Positions 37,882 through 51,269 of a stretch of 64,000 bases of DNA are shown in pieces. The first letter of the stretch is position 1. Each line of letters starts with the position of its first letter. Origin of the DNA: Mobilicoccus massiliensis (GTDB taxonomy: Bacteria; Actinomycetota; Actinomycetes; Actinomycetales; Dermatophilaceae); assembly GCF_000826525.2 (NCBI RefSeq), contig NZ_LN651329.1:379299-443298 (forward strand), in the 5' to 3' direction. Both the position numbers and the translations under genes were made by a program. A model generated the notes under the pieces. That model was not told the DNA's origin. It ran no database searches and was given only the letters and a program-made list of their open reading frames with translations.

Positions 37882-38793
37882 GTGTCGATCGATCGGGCCA
37901 GGGACCCGCTCACCAACCCACGCGCCGAGCGCGTGCGCAAGGTGGCGGCCCTGGCCCGTCGTGCTGTTCGCGCCCGTGAGGGGTTGTTCCTCGTCGAGGG
38001 GCCGCAGGGGGTGCGGGAGGCCGTTCGTCACCGCCCCGACCTGGTGCGCGACGTGTACGTCGACCTCGACGCCGCCGAGCGGTTTCCCGAGATCCTCGAC
38101 GACGCCCGGGCGGCCGGGTTGTTCGTGCACCCGGCGTCACCGCAGGTGCTCGCGGCGATGGGGGACGCCGCGACGTCACAGGGTGTGCTCGCCGTGTGCC
38201 GGATGCTCGACGTCCCGCTGTCGGAGGTGCTCGCGACGTCTCCCGGCACCCTGGCCGTGCTCGCTCACGTGCGGGATCCGGGCAACGCGGGCACGGTTCT
38301 GCGCTGCGCCGACGCCTCGGGTGCCGACGCCGTCGTTCTCACCGCGGCGAGCGTCGACCTCTACAACCCCAAGGTGGTGCGCTCCACCGCGGGATCGCTC
38401 TTCCATGTGCCGGTCGTCGTCGGACCACCGGTCGACGAGGTCATTTCCGCTGCTCACGACGCCGGGATGATCACGCACGCGGCCGACGGCACCGGTGAGG
38501 TCCTCCTCGGCGGGGCCGACCTCACCTCGCGGCACGCGTGGGTGTTCGGCAACGAGGCCTGGGGGCTGGAGCCCGAGGTCCGCGACGCGTGCACCGACGT
38601 CGTGCGCGTGCCCATCCACGGGCGTGCCGAGTCGCTCAACCTCGCGATGGCGGCCACGGTGTGCCTGTACGAGTCGGCACGTCGTCGTCCTGGTGACCGG
38701 GGAGCCTCGAGCAGTCGTGGTGGCCCGGGCTCGAGCTCGGGTGCCCACGGCCCGGTCGACGCCGGAGGGGCTCCGAGTACGGTGCCGGTGTGA
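37882..38793 (+). CDS. SpoU/TrmH-family RNA 2'-O-methyltransferase
   Basis: SAM-dependent methyltransferase of the SPOUT superfamily acting on rRNA or tRNA ribose. The N-terminal substrate-binding domain (LFLVEGPQGVREAV) is followed by the three SPOUT motifs: VRDPGNAGTVLRCADASGAD, WVFGNEAWGLEPEV and VPIHGRAESLNLAMAA. The GTG at 37882, 14 bases after rplT, gives 303 residues. The last ~30 residues are Ser/Gly/Pro-rich and disordered. Gene position after rplT is common in actinobacteria. The exact RNA target is unknown. Confidence 0.92.
   Translation: MSIDRARDPLTNPRAERVRKVAALARRAVRAREGLFLVEGPQGVREAVRHRPDLVRDVYVDLDAAERFPEILDDARAAGLFVHPASPQVLAAMGDAATSQGVLAVCRMLDVPLSEVLATSPGTLAVLAHVRDPGNAGTVLRCADASGADAVVLTAASVDLYNPKVVRSTAGSLFHVPVVVGPPVDEVISAAHDAGMITHAADGTGEVLLGGADLTSRHAWVFGNEAWGLEPEVRDACTDVVRVPIHGRAESLNLAMAATVCLYESARRRPGDRGASSSRGGPGSSSGAHGPVDAGGAPSTVPV
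38778..38783 (+). promoter_or_regulatory. Leaderless-type -10 box of the histidine kinase gene
   Basis: TACGGT, then six bases, then the GTG at 38790. The box lies inside the 3' end of the methyltransferase gene, so the kinase may have its own promoter. Confidence 0.45.
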
Positions 38794-39893
38794 GCGAGGA
38801 CGACGTCGTGACTCGATTGCCGAGCCGTGTCGACGGCATCCTCGACGCTCTTCCCGACGGCCTCGTCGTGGCCGACGGCGAAGGCCGCATCGAGTTCGTC
38901 AACGCGCGAGCTGCGCGCCTGCTCGACTGTCCCGTCGAGGCCCTGGTCGGACGCGACGTCGTCGACGCTCTGCCCCTCCTCGACGGCGCGGGTCACTCGT
39001 GGTGGCGCTGCATCGATCCGTGGGGCGGGCTCGCGACCCGCACCGGACACCGGGAGCGAATGCTGCTCGTACCCGGTCGCGGTCAGCTGCTCGTGACGAT
39101 GCGGTACGTGCGCGATCAGCGTCTCGGGCCGGTGACCCGCGTGCTGGTCTCCCTGCGCGACACCGACGCCCGACGGCGGGCCGAGGCCGAGAACGCCGAG
39201 CTCATCTCCCTCGTGGCCCACGAACTGCGGGCGCCGCTGGCCTCGGTCAAAGGCTTCTCGACCACCCTGTTGCGACGGTGGGAGCGCTTCACCGACGACC
39301 AGAAGCACCTCATGATCGAGACCATCGAGGCCGACGCCGACCGGCTCGCTCGTCTCATCCACGAACTGCTCGACGTGTCTCGTCTCGACACGAGCCGTCT
39401 TCGTCTCGACCGTCGCCGCGTCGACCTGCGTGCCGCCATCCGGCACGGCATCGATCGCCTGATCGCCTCCGGACTGGACGCCGAACGTTTCCAGGTCACC
39501 GTCGAGACGCCCACCGGGCCGGAGGGTGACGTCGTGGCCTGGGCCGACGCCGACCGCCTCGACCAGATCGTCACCAACCTGCTCGAGAACGCGGTGCGTC
39601 ACGGCGCCGGGCGGGTGTACGTGCACCTCTCGCCCGATCCCGCCGGCCGGCAACCGGCCGGTGCGCCGTTCTGGGCCGTCGCCGTCTGCGACGAAGGGGA
39701 GGGGGTCCGTCCCGAGCACCACTCGCTCGTGTTCGGCAAGTTCTGGCACGGATCTCGCCGCGGCAGCACCGGCCTCGGGCTGTACCTCGTGCGCGGCCTC
39801 GTCGAAGCGCACGGCGGGGTCATCACCGTCGACCGGGCCTCGACCGGTGGCGCGGAGTTCCGCTTCACGCTGCCCATGGCGCCCGAGATCTGA
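38790..39893 (+). CDS. Soluble PAS-domain sensor histidine kinase
   Basis: Histidine kinase of 367 residues without signal peptide or transmembrane helix, so cytosolic. A PAS domain covers about residues 10-115 (DALPDGLVVADGEGRIEFVN). The HisKA dimerisation helix contains the phosphorylated His144 in VAHELRAPLASVKGF. The ATPase domain has the N box VTNLLENAVRHG, the G1-type DEGEGV and the G2-type GSTGLGLYLVRGLVEAHGG. No response regulator is adjacent. The gene overlaps the methyltransferase stop by four bases. The signal sensed is unknown. Confidence 0.92.
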   Translation: MSEDDVVTRLPSRVDGILDALPDGLVVADGEGRIEFVNARAARLLDCPVEALVGRDVVDALPLLDGAGHSWWRCIDPWGGLATRTGHRERMLLVPGRGQLLVTMRYVRDQRLGPVTRVLVSLRDTDARRRAEAENAELISLVAHELRAPLASVKGFSTTLLRRWERFTDDQKHLMIETIEADADRLARLIHELLDVSRLDTSRLRLDRRRVDLRAAIRHGIDRLIASGLDAERFQVTVETPTGPEGDVVAWADADRLDQIVTNLLENAVRHGAGRVYVHLSPDPAGRQPAGAPFWAVAVCDEGEGVRPEHHSLVFGKFWHGSRRGSTGLGLYLVRGLVEAHGGVITVDRASTGGAEFRFTLPMAPEI

Positions 39894-40277
39894 GCGGGGT
39901 AGAGGGGTCTGCCCCGACGTCGGGTGAGGCTCGTCGGCACGGCGGCTGGCCGATGAGCGGGCGTTAGCGGCGGCTCACCACCGAGGTCACTCTCGAATCC
40001 GCGCAAGAAAGACCGGTCAGTCCGACGCTGCGTCTGGGAGGCAATCCTGTGACCAGCGTCGATGCAGATGGGCACCCCAGGGCCGCCCTGCTGACCGGTC
40101 TTTCTTGCGCGAGTCTCGATGGCATGCCAGGGCGGGGAGGCGTCTCGCCCGAGGCCGGCTGTGGGTGGCGGGAGGGGCCGCCTGTGGTGGACCGATCAGG
40201 CGGGGGCAAAAACCGTACATAATTCCTAGAAGCTGTGGATAGAGCAGCCCACATGGTCTGAGTGGGTCGCGGGGATC
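39894..40277. other. 384-base intergenic region with a long inverted repeat
   Basis: The spacer between the kinase and the HNH gene contains the inverted-repeat element at 40000-40111, described separately. The remaining sequence holds no gene start with a ribosome site. Just before the HNH frame is a locally AT-richer stretch (AAAAACCGTACATAATTCCTAG, about 40207-40228) that could contain a promoter. Confidence 0.5.
40000..40111. repeat. 112-nt inverted-repeat element (21-bp arms)
   Basis: Arms 40000-40020 and 40091-40111 are exact reverse complements (core GCAAGAAAGACCGGTCAG) separated by 70 bases. A nested 7-bp inverted repeat, GACGCTG/CAGCGTC, lies inside, so the strand could fold as a branched cruciform. 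There is no U-run, so a simple terminator is unlikely. It may be a small non-autonomous mobile element (MITE-like), or a REP-type or structured RNA element. Confidence 0.8.
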
Positions 40278-42074
40278 GTGGGTCGGGTGACGGCGCCGTA
40301 TCCGATGCGGGGCCCTGACGGGAGGGGCGGGTTGTTGGTGCCGCAGGAGGTGTTCACTTCCCGGTTGCGGTATGCGATGGCGCGGGTCACCACTCCGGTC
40401 GAGCGGGTGGAGCAGGGGCTGGCGAATCGGTGCACGTCGGCGGTGCTGACGGTCGAGAACGGTATGGGTGAGTTCACGGTGTCCGGTCATGCGGCTCGGG
40501 TGATCGGGGCGCATGAGCGGGTGGATGAGATCGCTCGCCGGCTGCGCCGTGAGGGGGATGCGCGCACGTTGGCGCAACTGCGCTCGGACATCGCCTTGGA
40601 TCTGATGTTGTTCGGGCAGTTGCCGGCCCAGGCGGGGCAGTGGGATCCGCACACGGGCAAGACCGGCGTGGGGGCCGAGTTGGCGGCTCAGAGCGCGGCA
40701 TTGGCTTCTGGTGCTGTCGAGTCCGGGATTTTCGGCGCCGGCCGGATGGCGCTGTATGCCAACGGCGCGCGGGCCGGGCGTCTTGGCGGTGGGGCCGCAG
40801 GAATGTCTGCCGAGGTCGGTGGAGATGGCGCCGCTGACTGCGCGGTCGGCGATCGTGGCCCTGGCCCGTTCGCGGCGTACGCGACGTTCTCGGGTGCGTT
40901 GCCGCCGGCGCGGGTGGATGTGGTGGTGTCGTTGGCGGCGTTGATGGGGGCCAGTGAGGAGCCGGGGTCGGCGGCGTGTGGGGGTCGGCAGGAGTGGGTG
41001 GCGGCGCGGTTCGTGCGGGAGGTCGCGTTCACGGCCGGGTCGACGTGGCGGCGTTTGGTGAGTGATCCGGTGACCGGGCATCTGGTGGATCTGCACGTGA
41101 AGGGCTATCAGGTCGCCGGTGACCTGCGAGAACGTGTCCTGGCGCGGGATCGGGTGTCGCGGGTGCCGGGGTCGATGCGGCCGGCGCGTTCGTGCGACCT
41201 GGATCACGACGTGGCCTACGCCCTCGGGGGAGCATCGAGTGAGTCGAATCTGTCGGCGAAGGATCGTCGCGGGCACAACCACAAGACCCGCCGTACGTGG
41301 CGGGTGCGGCGCGAGCCGGTGGTGGGCGGGGACATCTTCTGGACCACGCCCGCGGGCCGGGTGTATGTGACGAGTCCGTGGGACTACCGCGACCCTGACC
41401 CGCCGACCGTGGAGCAGATGCGGGCCGACCTCGCACGCGAACGACGGCGCTACTGGACCGAAGAGGACCTGCTCGCCGAGGAAGACGCCGGCGACCCCAG
41501 ACGCAGCGGTCCTCCCAGCTCACAGACCTGGCCGCCCGGCTCAGGCTGGGCCGGCTCGGCCTGGGGCGGCACGGCTGCCGGTGGTCGGGTCGATTCGACG
41601 TCGTTCGACGCCACGCGCGACGGCGAGAGTGACCGGGGCGAGACGAGCGCGCCCGCAGCGCCCTCGCTCCACCCGGCCCCGTCCACGCTGCACCCGGCCT
41701 CGTGCCAGGGCGACCCGGCCTCGTCCGCACTCGACCCGGCCCCCTCGACGACGCCCGTCGATGACGTGATCGACCCGGCGGACTGGGGCGAGGACGCGTG
41801 GGTGCTGCACGACCTCGACCTCACCGAACCCGCCGACACGCACGCCGGTCGGGCAGGTGAAGCCATCGGCGCCACCGCGAGCGAAGACCGGTCGGAGGCA
41901 GCGCAGTGGCTCTACCTCGACAGCGACTACGAGCGCGGGCTCGCCGCCCTCATCGAGGACGCCCAGGACCCGCAGCCGCTGTTCATCCGGCGCCCGAAAC
42001 CCACGCGGAAGCCGAAGCCCGAAGCCGGCCCGGCGCCGTGGGAAAGGCCCGATCCAGGCCCCCCGCCCTTCTGA
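40278..42074 (+). CDS. DUF222/HNH endonuclease, N-terminally shortened
   Basis: Member of the abundant actinobacterial family pairing a DUF222 domain with an HNH nuclease. The nuclease part is intact: CDLDHDVAYALGGASSESN then RRGHNHKTRRTWR, around residues 305-345. The DUF222 part appears to begin in mid-domain (VEQGLANRCTSAVLTVE...), so the usual first ~200 residues seem missing. The GTG at 40278 lacks a clear ribosome site. The C-terminal 250 residues are Pro/Ala/Ser-rich with HPAPSTLHPAS-like repeats. The 3' end is duplicated downstream. It may be a pseudogene. The family is often repeated in genomes and its role is unclear. Confidence 0.7.
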   Translation: MGRVTAPYPMRGPDGRGGLLVPQEVFTSRLRYAMARVTTPVERVEQGLANRCTSAVLTVENGMGEFTVSGHAARVIGAHERVDEIARRLRREGDARTLAQLRSDIALDLMLFGQLPAQAGQWDPHTGKTGVGAELAAQSAALASGAVESGIFGAGRMALYANGARAGRLGGGAAGMSAEVGGDGAADCAVGDRGPGPFAAYATFSGALPPARVDVVVSLAALMGASEEPGSAACGGRQEWVAARFVREVAFTAGSTWRRLVSDPVTGHLVDLHVKGYQVAGDLRERVLARDRVSRVPGSMRPARSCDLDHDVAYALGGASSESNLSAKDRRGHNHKTRRTWRVRREPVVGGDIFWTTPAGRVYVTSPWDYRDPDPPTVEQMRADLARERRRYWTEEDLLAEEDAGDPRRSGPPSSQTWPPGSGWAGSAWGGTAAGGRVDSTSFDATRDGESDRGETSAPAAPSLHPAPSTLHPASCQGDPASSALDPAPSTTPVDDVIDPADWGEDAWVLHDLDLTEPADTHAGRAGEAIGATASEDRSEAAQWLYLDSDYERGLAALIEDAQDPQPLFIRRPKPTRKPKPEAGPAPWERPDPGPPPF

Positions 42075-42270
42075 GAGCGAGGACCGGTCGGAGGCAGCGC
42101 AGTGGCTCTACCTCGACAGCGACTACGAGCGCGGGCTCGCCGCGCTCATCGAGGACGCCCAGGACCCGCAGTCACTGTTCATCCGGCCTCCTAGACCCAC
42201 GAAAAAGCCGAAGCCCGAAGCCTGCCCGGCGCCGTGGGCAGAGCGCGACCCCGGCCCACCGCCCTTCTGA
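41880..42270 (+). repeat. 196-bp tandem direct duplication of the HNH gene 3' end
   Basis: 41880-42075 and 42076-42270 are aligned copies with period 196 bases and, by eye, about 90% identity. The first ends in the real stop codon (42072-42074). The second repeats the final ~64 codons and stop but in another frame, because 196 is not a multiple of three, so it is not translated as part of the protein. Differences cluster near the last 70 bases. Confidence 0.9.
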
Positions 42271-42294
42271 GCGGGCGGATGAACACTTGCTCGA

Positions 42295-44071
<1,777 letters not shown>

Positions 44072-44072
<1 letters not shown>

Positions 44073-46714
44073 TGCTGGCACCCGTCGAATGGCTCGTGGA
44101 GTTGGCGGGCGTGCAGGATCGCCCCCTCCCGACCGGCGAGCAGGTCGCCGCCGACCTCGTGCGCGTGGGCCTGGAAGAGGAATCGATCCGCGGCGGCGAC
44201 ATCACCGGCCCCCTCGTCGTGGGCAAGGTGCTCGACGTCACCGACGAGCCGCAGAAGAACGGCAAGACGATCCACTTCTGCCACGTCGACGTCGGTGACC
44301 ACGGCCAACGCAAGGAGGCCGGTGGCGACCCGTCGGTGACCCAGGAGATCGTCTGCGGCGCCCACAACTTCGCCGCCGGCGACCACGTCGTCGTCATCAT
44401 CCCCGGCGGTGTCCTGCCCGGAGACTTCGCGATCTCGGCGCGCAAGACCTACGGCCACATGAGCAACGGCATGATCTGCTCGCAGGCCGAACTCGGCCTC
44501 GGCGAGGACCACGACGGCATCATCGTGCTCGAGGAGCTCTTCGCCGATCGCCCCGACGTACTCGACTCGCTGCGCCCCGGCGACGACGCGATTCCACTGC
44601 TCGGCCTCGACGCCGAGACGGTCGAGGTCAACGTCACCCCCGACCGTGGATACTGCTTCTCGATGCGCGGCATTGCCCGCGAGTACGCCCTCTCGCGTCG
44701 TCTCGACACCTTCCGCGACCCCGCCGGGCCGGCCGCCGTCGACGTGCCCGCACCCAACGAATCCGGCTACGACGTGCGCCTCGTCGACGACGCGCCCATC
44801 CACGAAGTCCCCGGCTGCGACCGGTACGTGGCCCGGGTGGTCCGCGATGTCGACCCCACGGCCGCCACCCCGGCCTGGATGGCCGACCGTCTGACCCGCT
44901 CGGGCATGCGGCCCATCTCGCTGTCGGTCGACGTCACGAACTACCTCATGCTGCTCACCGGCCAACCGCTGCACGCGTTCGACCTCGACACGCTGTCGGG
45001 CTCGATCGAGGTGCGGCGTGCCCGCCCGGGCGAGAAGCTCACCACCCTCGACGATGTCGAACGCACCCTCGACCCCGAGGACCTGCTCATCACCGACGGC
45101 GGCACGACTCCGCTGGCCATCGCCGGCGTCATGGGCGGCGAGACCTCGGAGGTCACCGACACCACCTCGGCGATCCTCGTCGAGGCGGCCCACTTCGACC
45201 CCGTCACCGTCGCCCGCAGCTCGCGGCGTCACCGACTGTCGACCGAGGCGAGTCGCCGGTTCGAGCGCGGCGTCGACCCGCAGCTCGCGCCCGTCGTGGC
45301 GCAGCTCGCCGTCGACCTCCTCGTCGAGCTCGGTGGCGGCACGGCCGACGACGGCGTCACCGACGTCGACCACACCGTGCCGCGAGAGCCGATCGCCTTC
45401 CACACCCGCGAGGCGTGGCGCCTCGTCGAGCCGGGGGCGGACACCGGCGGTGACGTCCCCGACGGCCTCGATCACGACGCGGTCGTGGCGCACCTGGAGG
45501 CGATCGGGTGCGAGGTCAGCGACGACGGAGACCCCGACGACGATGGCTTCCGTTCCACGCAGGTCACCCCGCCGACGTGGCGCCCCGACCTCACGACCGG
45601 CCCCGACCTCGTCGAGGAGGTCGCCCGCCTGCGCGGCTACGACCGCATCCCCTCGATCCTGCCGACCGCCCCCGGGGGCCGCGGTCTCACCCGCGGCCAG
45701 CGCGCCGAGCGGCTTGCCGGAACCGCGCTCGCCGGTCTCGGACTGACCGAGGTGTGGTCCTACCCCTTCGTCGGTGAATCGGTCTTCGACGCGCTCGGAT
45801 ACGAGGCCGACGACACGCGCCGCACCGCGCTGCGCCTCGCCAACCCGCTCTCCGACGAATCCCCGCTCATGCGCACGAGCCTGCTCGACTCGCTCCTGCC
45901 CGTGCTGCGCGTCAACGTCGGCCGCGGCGCCACCGACATCGCGTTGTTCGAGACCGGCCTCGTCTTCCGCCCCTCCTCGGAGGCGCCCGCGGCGCCCGTG
46001 CCGGCGGTGGGGGCGCGTCCGGCCGAGCATGTGCTCGACGAGATCGAGGCCGCAGTGCCGAACCAGCCGCGTCACGCCGCGTTCGCCCTCGCCGGCCACG
46101 CGACACCGGCCGGGCCGTGGGGCGCCGCGCGAACCGTCCAGGCCTCCGACGCGATCAGCCTCGCCATCGAGGTCGGTCGGGTGCTCGGGGCCACTCTGCG
46201 TCCCGAGGCCGCGACCCAGGCGCCGTGGCACCCCGGTCGCTGCGCCGCTCTGCGCCTCGTCGACGCGAACGGGGAGTCGAACGAGATCGTCGGCTACGCA
46301 GGGGAACTGCGCCCCAAGGTCTGCGCCGCCCTCGAACTGCCCGAGCGCACCTGCGCCGCCGAACTCGACCTCGCCGCGATCATCGGCTCCGGAGAAGGCC
46401 GCGTCGTGCAGAGCGCGGGGCTCTCCACCTACCCCGTGGCACGCACGGACGTCGCCCTTGTCGTCGACGCCGCCGTACCCGCCGGCGACGTGGAGGCCGC
46501 GCTGCGTCGAGGCGCCGGGGAGTCCCTCGAATCGCTCACGCTGTTCGACGTCTACGCGGGCGACCAGCTCGCCGAGGGCAAGAAGTCGCTCGCGTTCCGC
46601 CTGACGTTCCGCGCCCCCGATCGCACGCTCAAGACGACGCAGGTGAGTGCCCTGCGTGACGACGCCGTCGCCGCGGCCCGCAAGGCCACCGGTGCGGAGC
46701 TGAGGAGTGCCTGA
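44072..46714 (+). CDS. pheT: Phenylalanyl-tRNA synthetase beta subunit
   Basis: Partner of PheS, bearing tRNA-binding and editing domains, 880 residues. The N-terminal MLAPVEWLVEL region and an OB-fold tRNA-binding domain (~residues 45-150, VCGAHNF) come first. The B3/B4 editing region, the B5 domain (~residues 410-510) and the catalytic-like core with RGYDRIPSILPTAP follow. The C-terminal anticodon-binding domain (STYPVARTDVALVVD ... RLTFRAPDRTL) is intact. The start ATG shares one base with the pheS stop. Confidence 0.97.
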
Positions 46715-46715
46715 C

Positions 46716-47528
46716 ATGTCCGAACAGCAACAGTCCGACCGCCGGGTCGCCGTGATCACCGGAGCCAACCGCGGCATCGGCTCCCACCTCGCCGGGGCAT
46801 TCGCCGAGGCCGGATACGCCGTCGAGGGCTGCTCCCGATCCGGAGGCCCGACGCGGGTGCCCGCGCGCAGCGACGAGGGAGACGTCACCCTCGACCTCGC
46901 CGCCGTCGACGTCACCGACGAGCAGGCCGTCCACGACTGGATCGCCGGAGTCCTCGAGCGTCACGGCCGCATCGACGTGCTCGTCAACAACGCGGGCGTC
47001 ATCGACGACGAGGTGCCGATCGAGGAGTCCGACCCCGAGCAGTGGTGGCGCACGATCGAGGTCGACGTGCGCGGGCCCTACCTGCTCACCCGGATGGTCC
47101 TTCCCGGCATGCTCGCGGCCGGGTCGGGCCGCGTGATCAACCTCAACTCCGGAGCCGGCGTGCGTCCGGGGGAGGTGGCGAGCGCCTACAACGTCGCGAA
47201 GTCCGCACTCGGTCGCATCACGGGGTCGACCGACCTGTCCGGCCGCGGGCGCGGGGTGTACGCGTTCGACCTCGCGCCGGGCGTCGTGCGCACCGACATG
47301 ACCGGCGCGATGACGGCACACGAAGGCCGCACGGAATGGACCTCCCCGGCCGAGGTGTGCGAGCTCGCTCTCGCCCTGGCAGCGGGGGAACTCGACGCGT
47401 GGTCCGGGCGCATGGTCCGCGCCGGGGCCGACACGCCGGAGACCCTGCGCACCGCGTCCGCGCAGCTCGGCGAACGTGGCCGTCGGGTGATGCTCGTGCC
47501 GTGGGGGGACGACGACCCACTCGCCTGA
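46716..47528 (+). CDS. Short-chain dehydrogenase/reductase
   Basis: Classical SDR oxidoreductase of 270 residues. The coenzyme motif TGANRGIGSHLA (residues ~15-26) and NNAGVI in the core are present. The catalytic Ser lies in NLNSGAGVRPG and the Tyr-x3-Lys pair in SAYNVAKSALGR. GAGGAG precedes the ATG, which starts two bases after the pheT stop, so it is probably cotranscribed. The substrate is unknown; such genes are not part of tRNA charging. Confidence 0.9.
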   Translation: MSEQQQSDRRVAVITGANRGIGSHLAGAFAEAGYAVEGCSRSGGPTRVPARSDEGDVTLDLAAVDVTDEQAVHDWIAGVLERHGRIDVLVNNAGVIDDEVPIEESDPEQWWRTIEVDVRGPYLLTRMVLPGMLAAGSGRVINLNSGAGVRPGEVASAYNVAKSALGRITGSTDLSGRGRGVYAFDLAPGVVRTDMTGAMTAHEGRTEWTSPAEVCELALALAAGELDAWSGRMVRAGADTPETLRTASAQLGERGRRVMLVPWGDDDPLA

Positions 47529-47549
47529 GTCGATCTCCGCATGAGATGA

Positions 47550-49089
<1,540 letters not shown>

Positions 49090-49093
<4 letters not shown>

Positions 49094-50244
49094 GCGTCAC
49101 CGCGGCGGCGGGATTCCGGGCGGCGGGGGTGACGGCGGGCCTCAAACCCTCGGGTCGGCCCGATGTCGCGCTCGTCGTCGCCGACGGCCCCGAGGCCCAC
49201 GCCGCGGCGGTCTTCACGACGAACCGCGTCGAGGCGGCGCCGGTCACCTGGAGCCGCGAGGTGGTCGCCGACGGCCGCGCACGGGTGATCGTGCTCAATT
49301 CCGGCTGCGCGAACGCCTGCACCGGCCCCGAGGGCTTCGCCGACACCCGCACCACCGCAGAGCACGCCGGCTCACGGCTCGGCGTCGACCCCGGCGATGT
49401 CGTCGTGTGCTCGACGGGCATGATCGGTGAGCGCCTGCCCATGGACACCCTGCTCGCGGGCGTGGACTCGGCCGCGGCGGCCCTGACGGACGACGGGGGC
49501 GGCGACGCGGCGGTCGCGATCATGACGACCGACACCCGCCCCAAGGAGGTCGCGATCACCGGTGACGGCTGGACGGTCGGCGGCATGGCCAAGGGTGCGG
49601 GGATGCTCGCGCCGGCCCTCGCGACGATGCTCGTCGTCCTCACGACCGACGCGGTGACCACCCCCGCCGACCTCGACGCCGCCGTGCGCGCGGCGAGCGC
49701 GGCGACGTTCGACCGGGTCGACTCCGACGCGTGCATGTCGACGAACGACACCGTGGTGCTCCTCGCCTCGGGGGCCTCCGGCGTCGAGGTGACCGTCGAG
49801 GAACTCACCGCTCGCGTCCACGAGGTCTGCGCCGACCTCGCCCGCCGGCTCGTTGCCGACGCCGAGGGCGCGCGCCACGACGTCGAGATCGAGGTGGTCG
49901 ACGCGGCCGACGAGACCGACGCCGTCGAGGTCGCGCGCGCCGTCGCCCGCAGCAACCTCGTCAAGTGCGCGATCTTCGGCGGCGATCCCAACTGGGGACG
50001 CATCGTCTCGGCGGTCGGCACGACCACGGCACGTTTCGACCCCCGCGCGATCGACGTCACGATCAACGGTGTCCAGGTGTGCCGTGCCACCGGAGTCGGC
50101 GACGATCGCTCGCTCGTCGATCTCGACGACCGACACGTCCACGTCGTCATCGACCTCCACGAGGGCAGCGGAGCGCGCGGCACCGTCTGGACCAACGACC
50201 TCACCCACGACTACGTCCACGAGAACTCGGCCTACAGCACATGA
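49090..50244 (+). CDS. argJ: Bifunctional ornithine acetyltransferase / N-acetylglutamate synthase ArgJ
   Basis: Recycles acetyl groups in arginine synthesis, moving acetate from N-acetylornithine to glutamate; bifunctional forms also use acetyl-CoA. It is made as a proenzyme that self-cleaves before a threonine nucleophile. The cleavage motif [14 protein letters not shown] is present, with the nucleophile at Thr179. Conserved [10 protein letters not shown] and CSTGMIGE segments are also present. The GTG start overlaps the ACT gene. It has 384 residues, the usual length. Confidence 0.96.
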
Positions 50245-51269
50245 CCTCCATCACCCCTCCCGTGTCCGGCGACACCCGTGACACCCCCCTCGACCCGGCC
50301 GCGCACCGCCATCTGCGCACCCTGCGCGATCGCACGGGGCTCGCGGCCGCGACGGCCAAGGCCCGCACCCTCGTCGAGGCGCTGCCGTGGCTCGAGCAGT
50401 TCAAGGGCGCCCTCGTCGTCGTCAAGTACGGCGGCAACGCGATGACCGACGAATCGCTCACCCGCGCCTTCGCCGAGGACGTCGCGTTCCTGCGCTACGC
50501 CGGGTTGCGGCCGGTCGTCGTCCACGGCGGTGGCCCGCAGATCGCGGCGATGCTCGACCGGCTCGGTCTGTCCAGCGAGTTCAAGGGCGGCCTGCGGGTG
50601 ACGACGCCGGAGGTCATGGACGTCGTGCGCATGGTGCTCGTCGGGCAGGTCGGCCGCGGGGTCGTCGGACTGCTCAATCAGCACGGCCCCATCGCCGTCG
50701 GTCTGTCGGGGGAGGACGCCCACCTGTTCGGCGCCCGCCGCCGGCACGCGCGGGTCGACGGGGAGAACGTCGACATCGGACTCGTCGGCGACGTCGTCAC
50801 CGTGTCGCCGTCGGCCGTCCTCGACATCCTCGACGCCGGCCGCATCCCGGTCGTCTCGACGATCGCCCCCGACCTCGAGACCCCCGGTCAGGTGCTCAAC
50901 GTCAACGCCGACACGGCCGCGGCGGCGCTCGCGGTCGCGTTGGGCGCGCACAAGCTCGTCGTGCTCACCGACGTCGCCGGCGTCTACGAGAACTGGCCCG
51001 ACCCCGACTCCCTGATCTCCGAGATGAGCGTCGCCGACGCCGAGGATCTTCTCACCCGGGTCGACGCGGGCATGGTCCCCAAGCTCGAGGCCTGTGTGCG
51101 GGCGGTGCGCGGCGGCGTGAGCCAGGCCCACGTCGTCGACGGACGCACCCCGCACTCGCTGCTGCTCGAGGTCTTCACCGACGAGGGCATCGGCACGATG
51201 ATCCTCCCCGAGAGCGGCACCGACCTCGACGACGACGGCCTCCCCACCCACCTCGAGGGGTTGTCGTGA
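50241..51269 (+). CDS. argB: Acetylglutamate kinase
   Basis: Phosphorylates N-acetylglutamate, usually the arginine-inhibited control step in organisms with the recycling pathway. The amino-acid-kinase core has [26 protein letters not shown] and [17 protein letters not shown]. The family core begins around residue 50, and the ~48 extra N-terminal residues are polar with a helix ([16 protein letters not shown]) of the kind associated with arginine inhibition. Length 342 residues. The ATG overlaps argJ by four bases. Confidence 0.96.
   Translation: MTSITPPVSGDTRDTPLDPAAHRHLRTLRDRTGLAAATAKARTLVEALPWLEQFKGALVVVKYGGNAMTDESLTRAFAEDVAFLRYAGLRPVVVHGGGPQIAAMLDRLGLSSEFKGGLRVTTPEVMDVVRMVLVGQVGRGVVGLLNQHGPIAVGLSGEDAHLFGARRRHARVDGENVDIGLVGDVVTVSPSAVLDILDAGRIPVVSTIAPDLETPGQVLNVNADTAAAALAVALGAHKLVVLTDVAGVYENWPDPDSLISEMSVADAEDLLTRVDAGMVPKLEACVRAVRGGVSQAHVVDGRTPHSLLLEVFTDEGIGTMILPESGTDLDDDGLPTHLEGLS

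Noticed and set aside
41581..41769. Possible separate short gene in the Pro/Ser-rich tail of the HNH protein
   Set aside because: It is an alternate frame of low-complexity CACCCGGCC-type repeats within the HNH frame.
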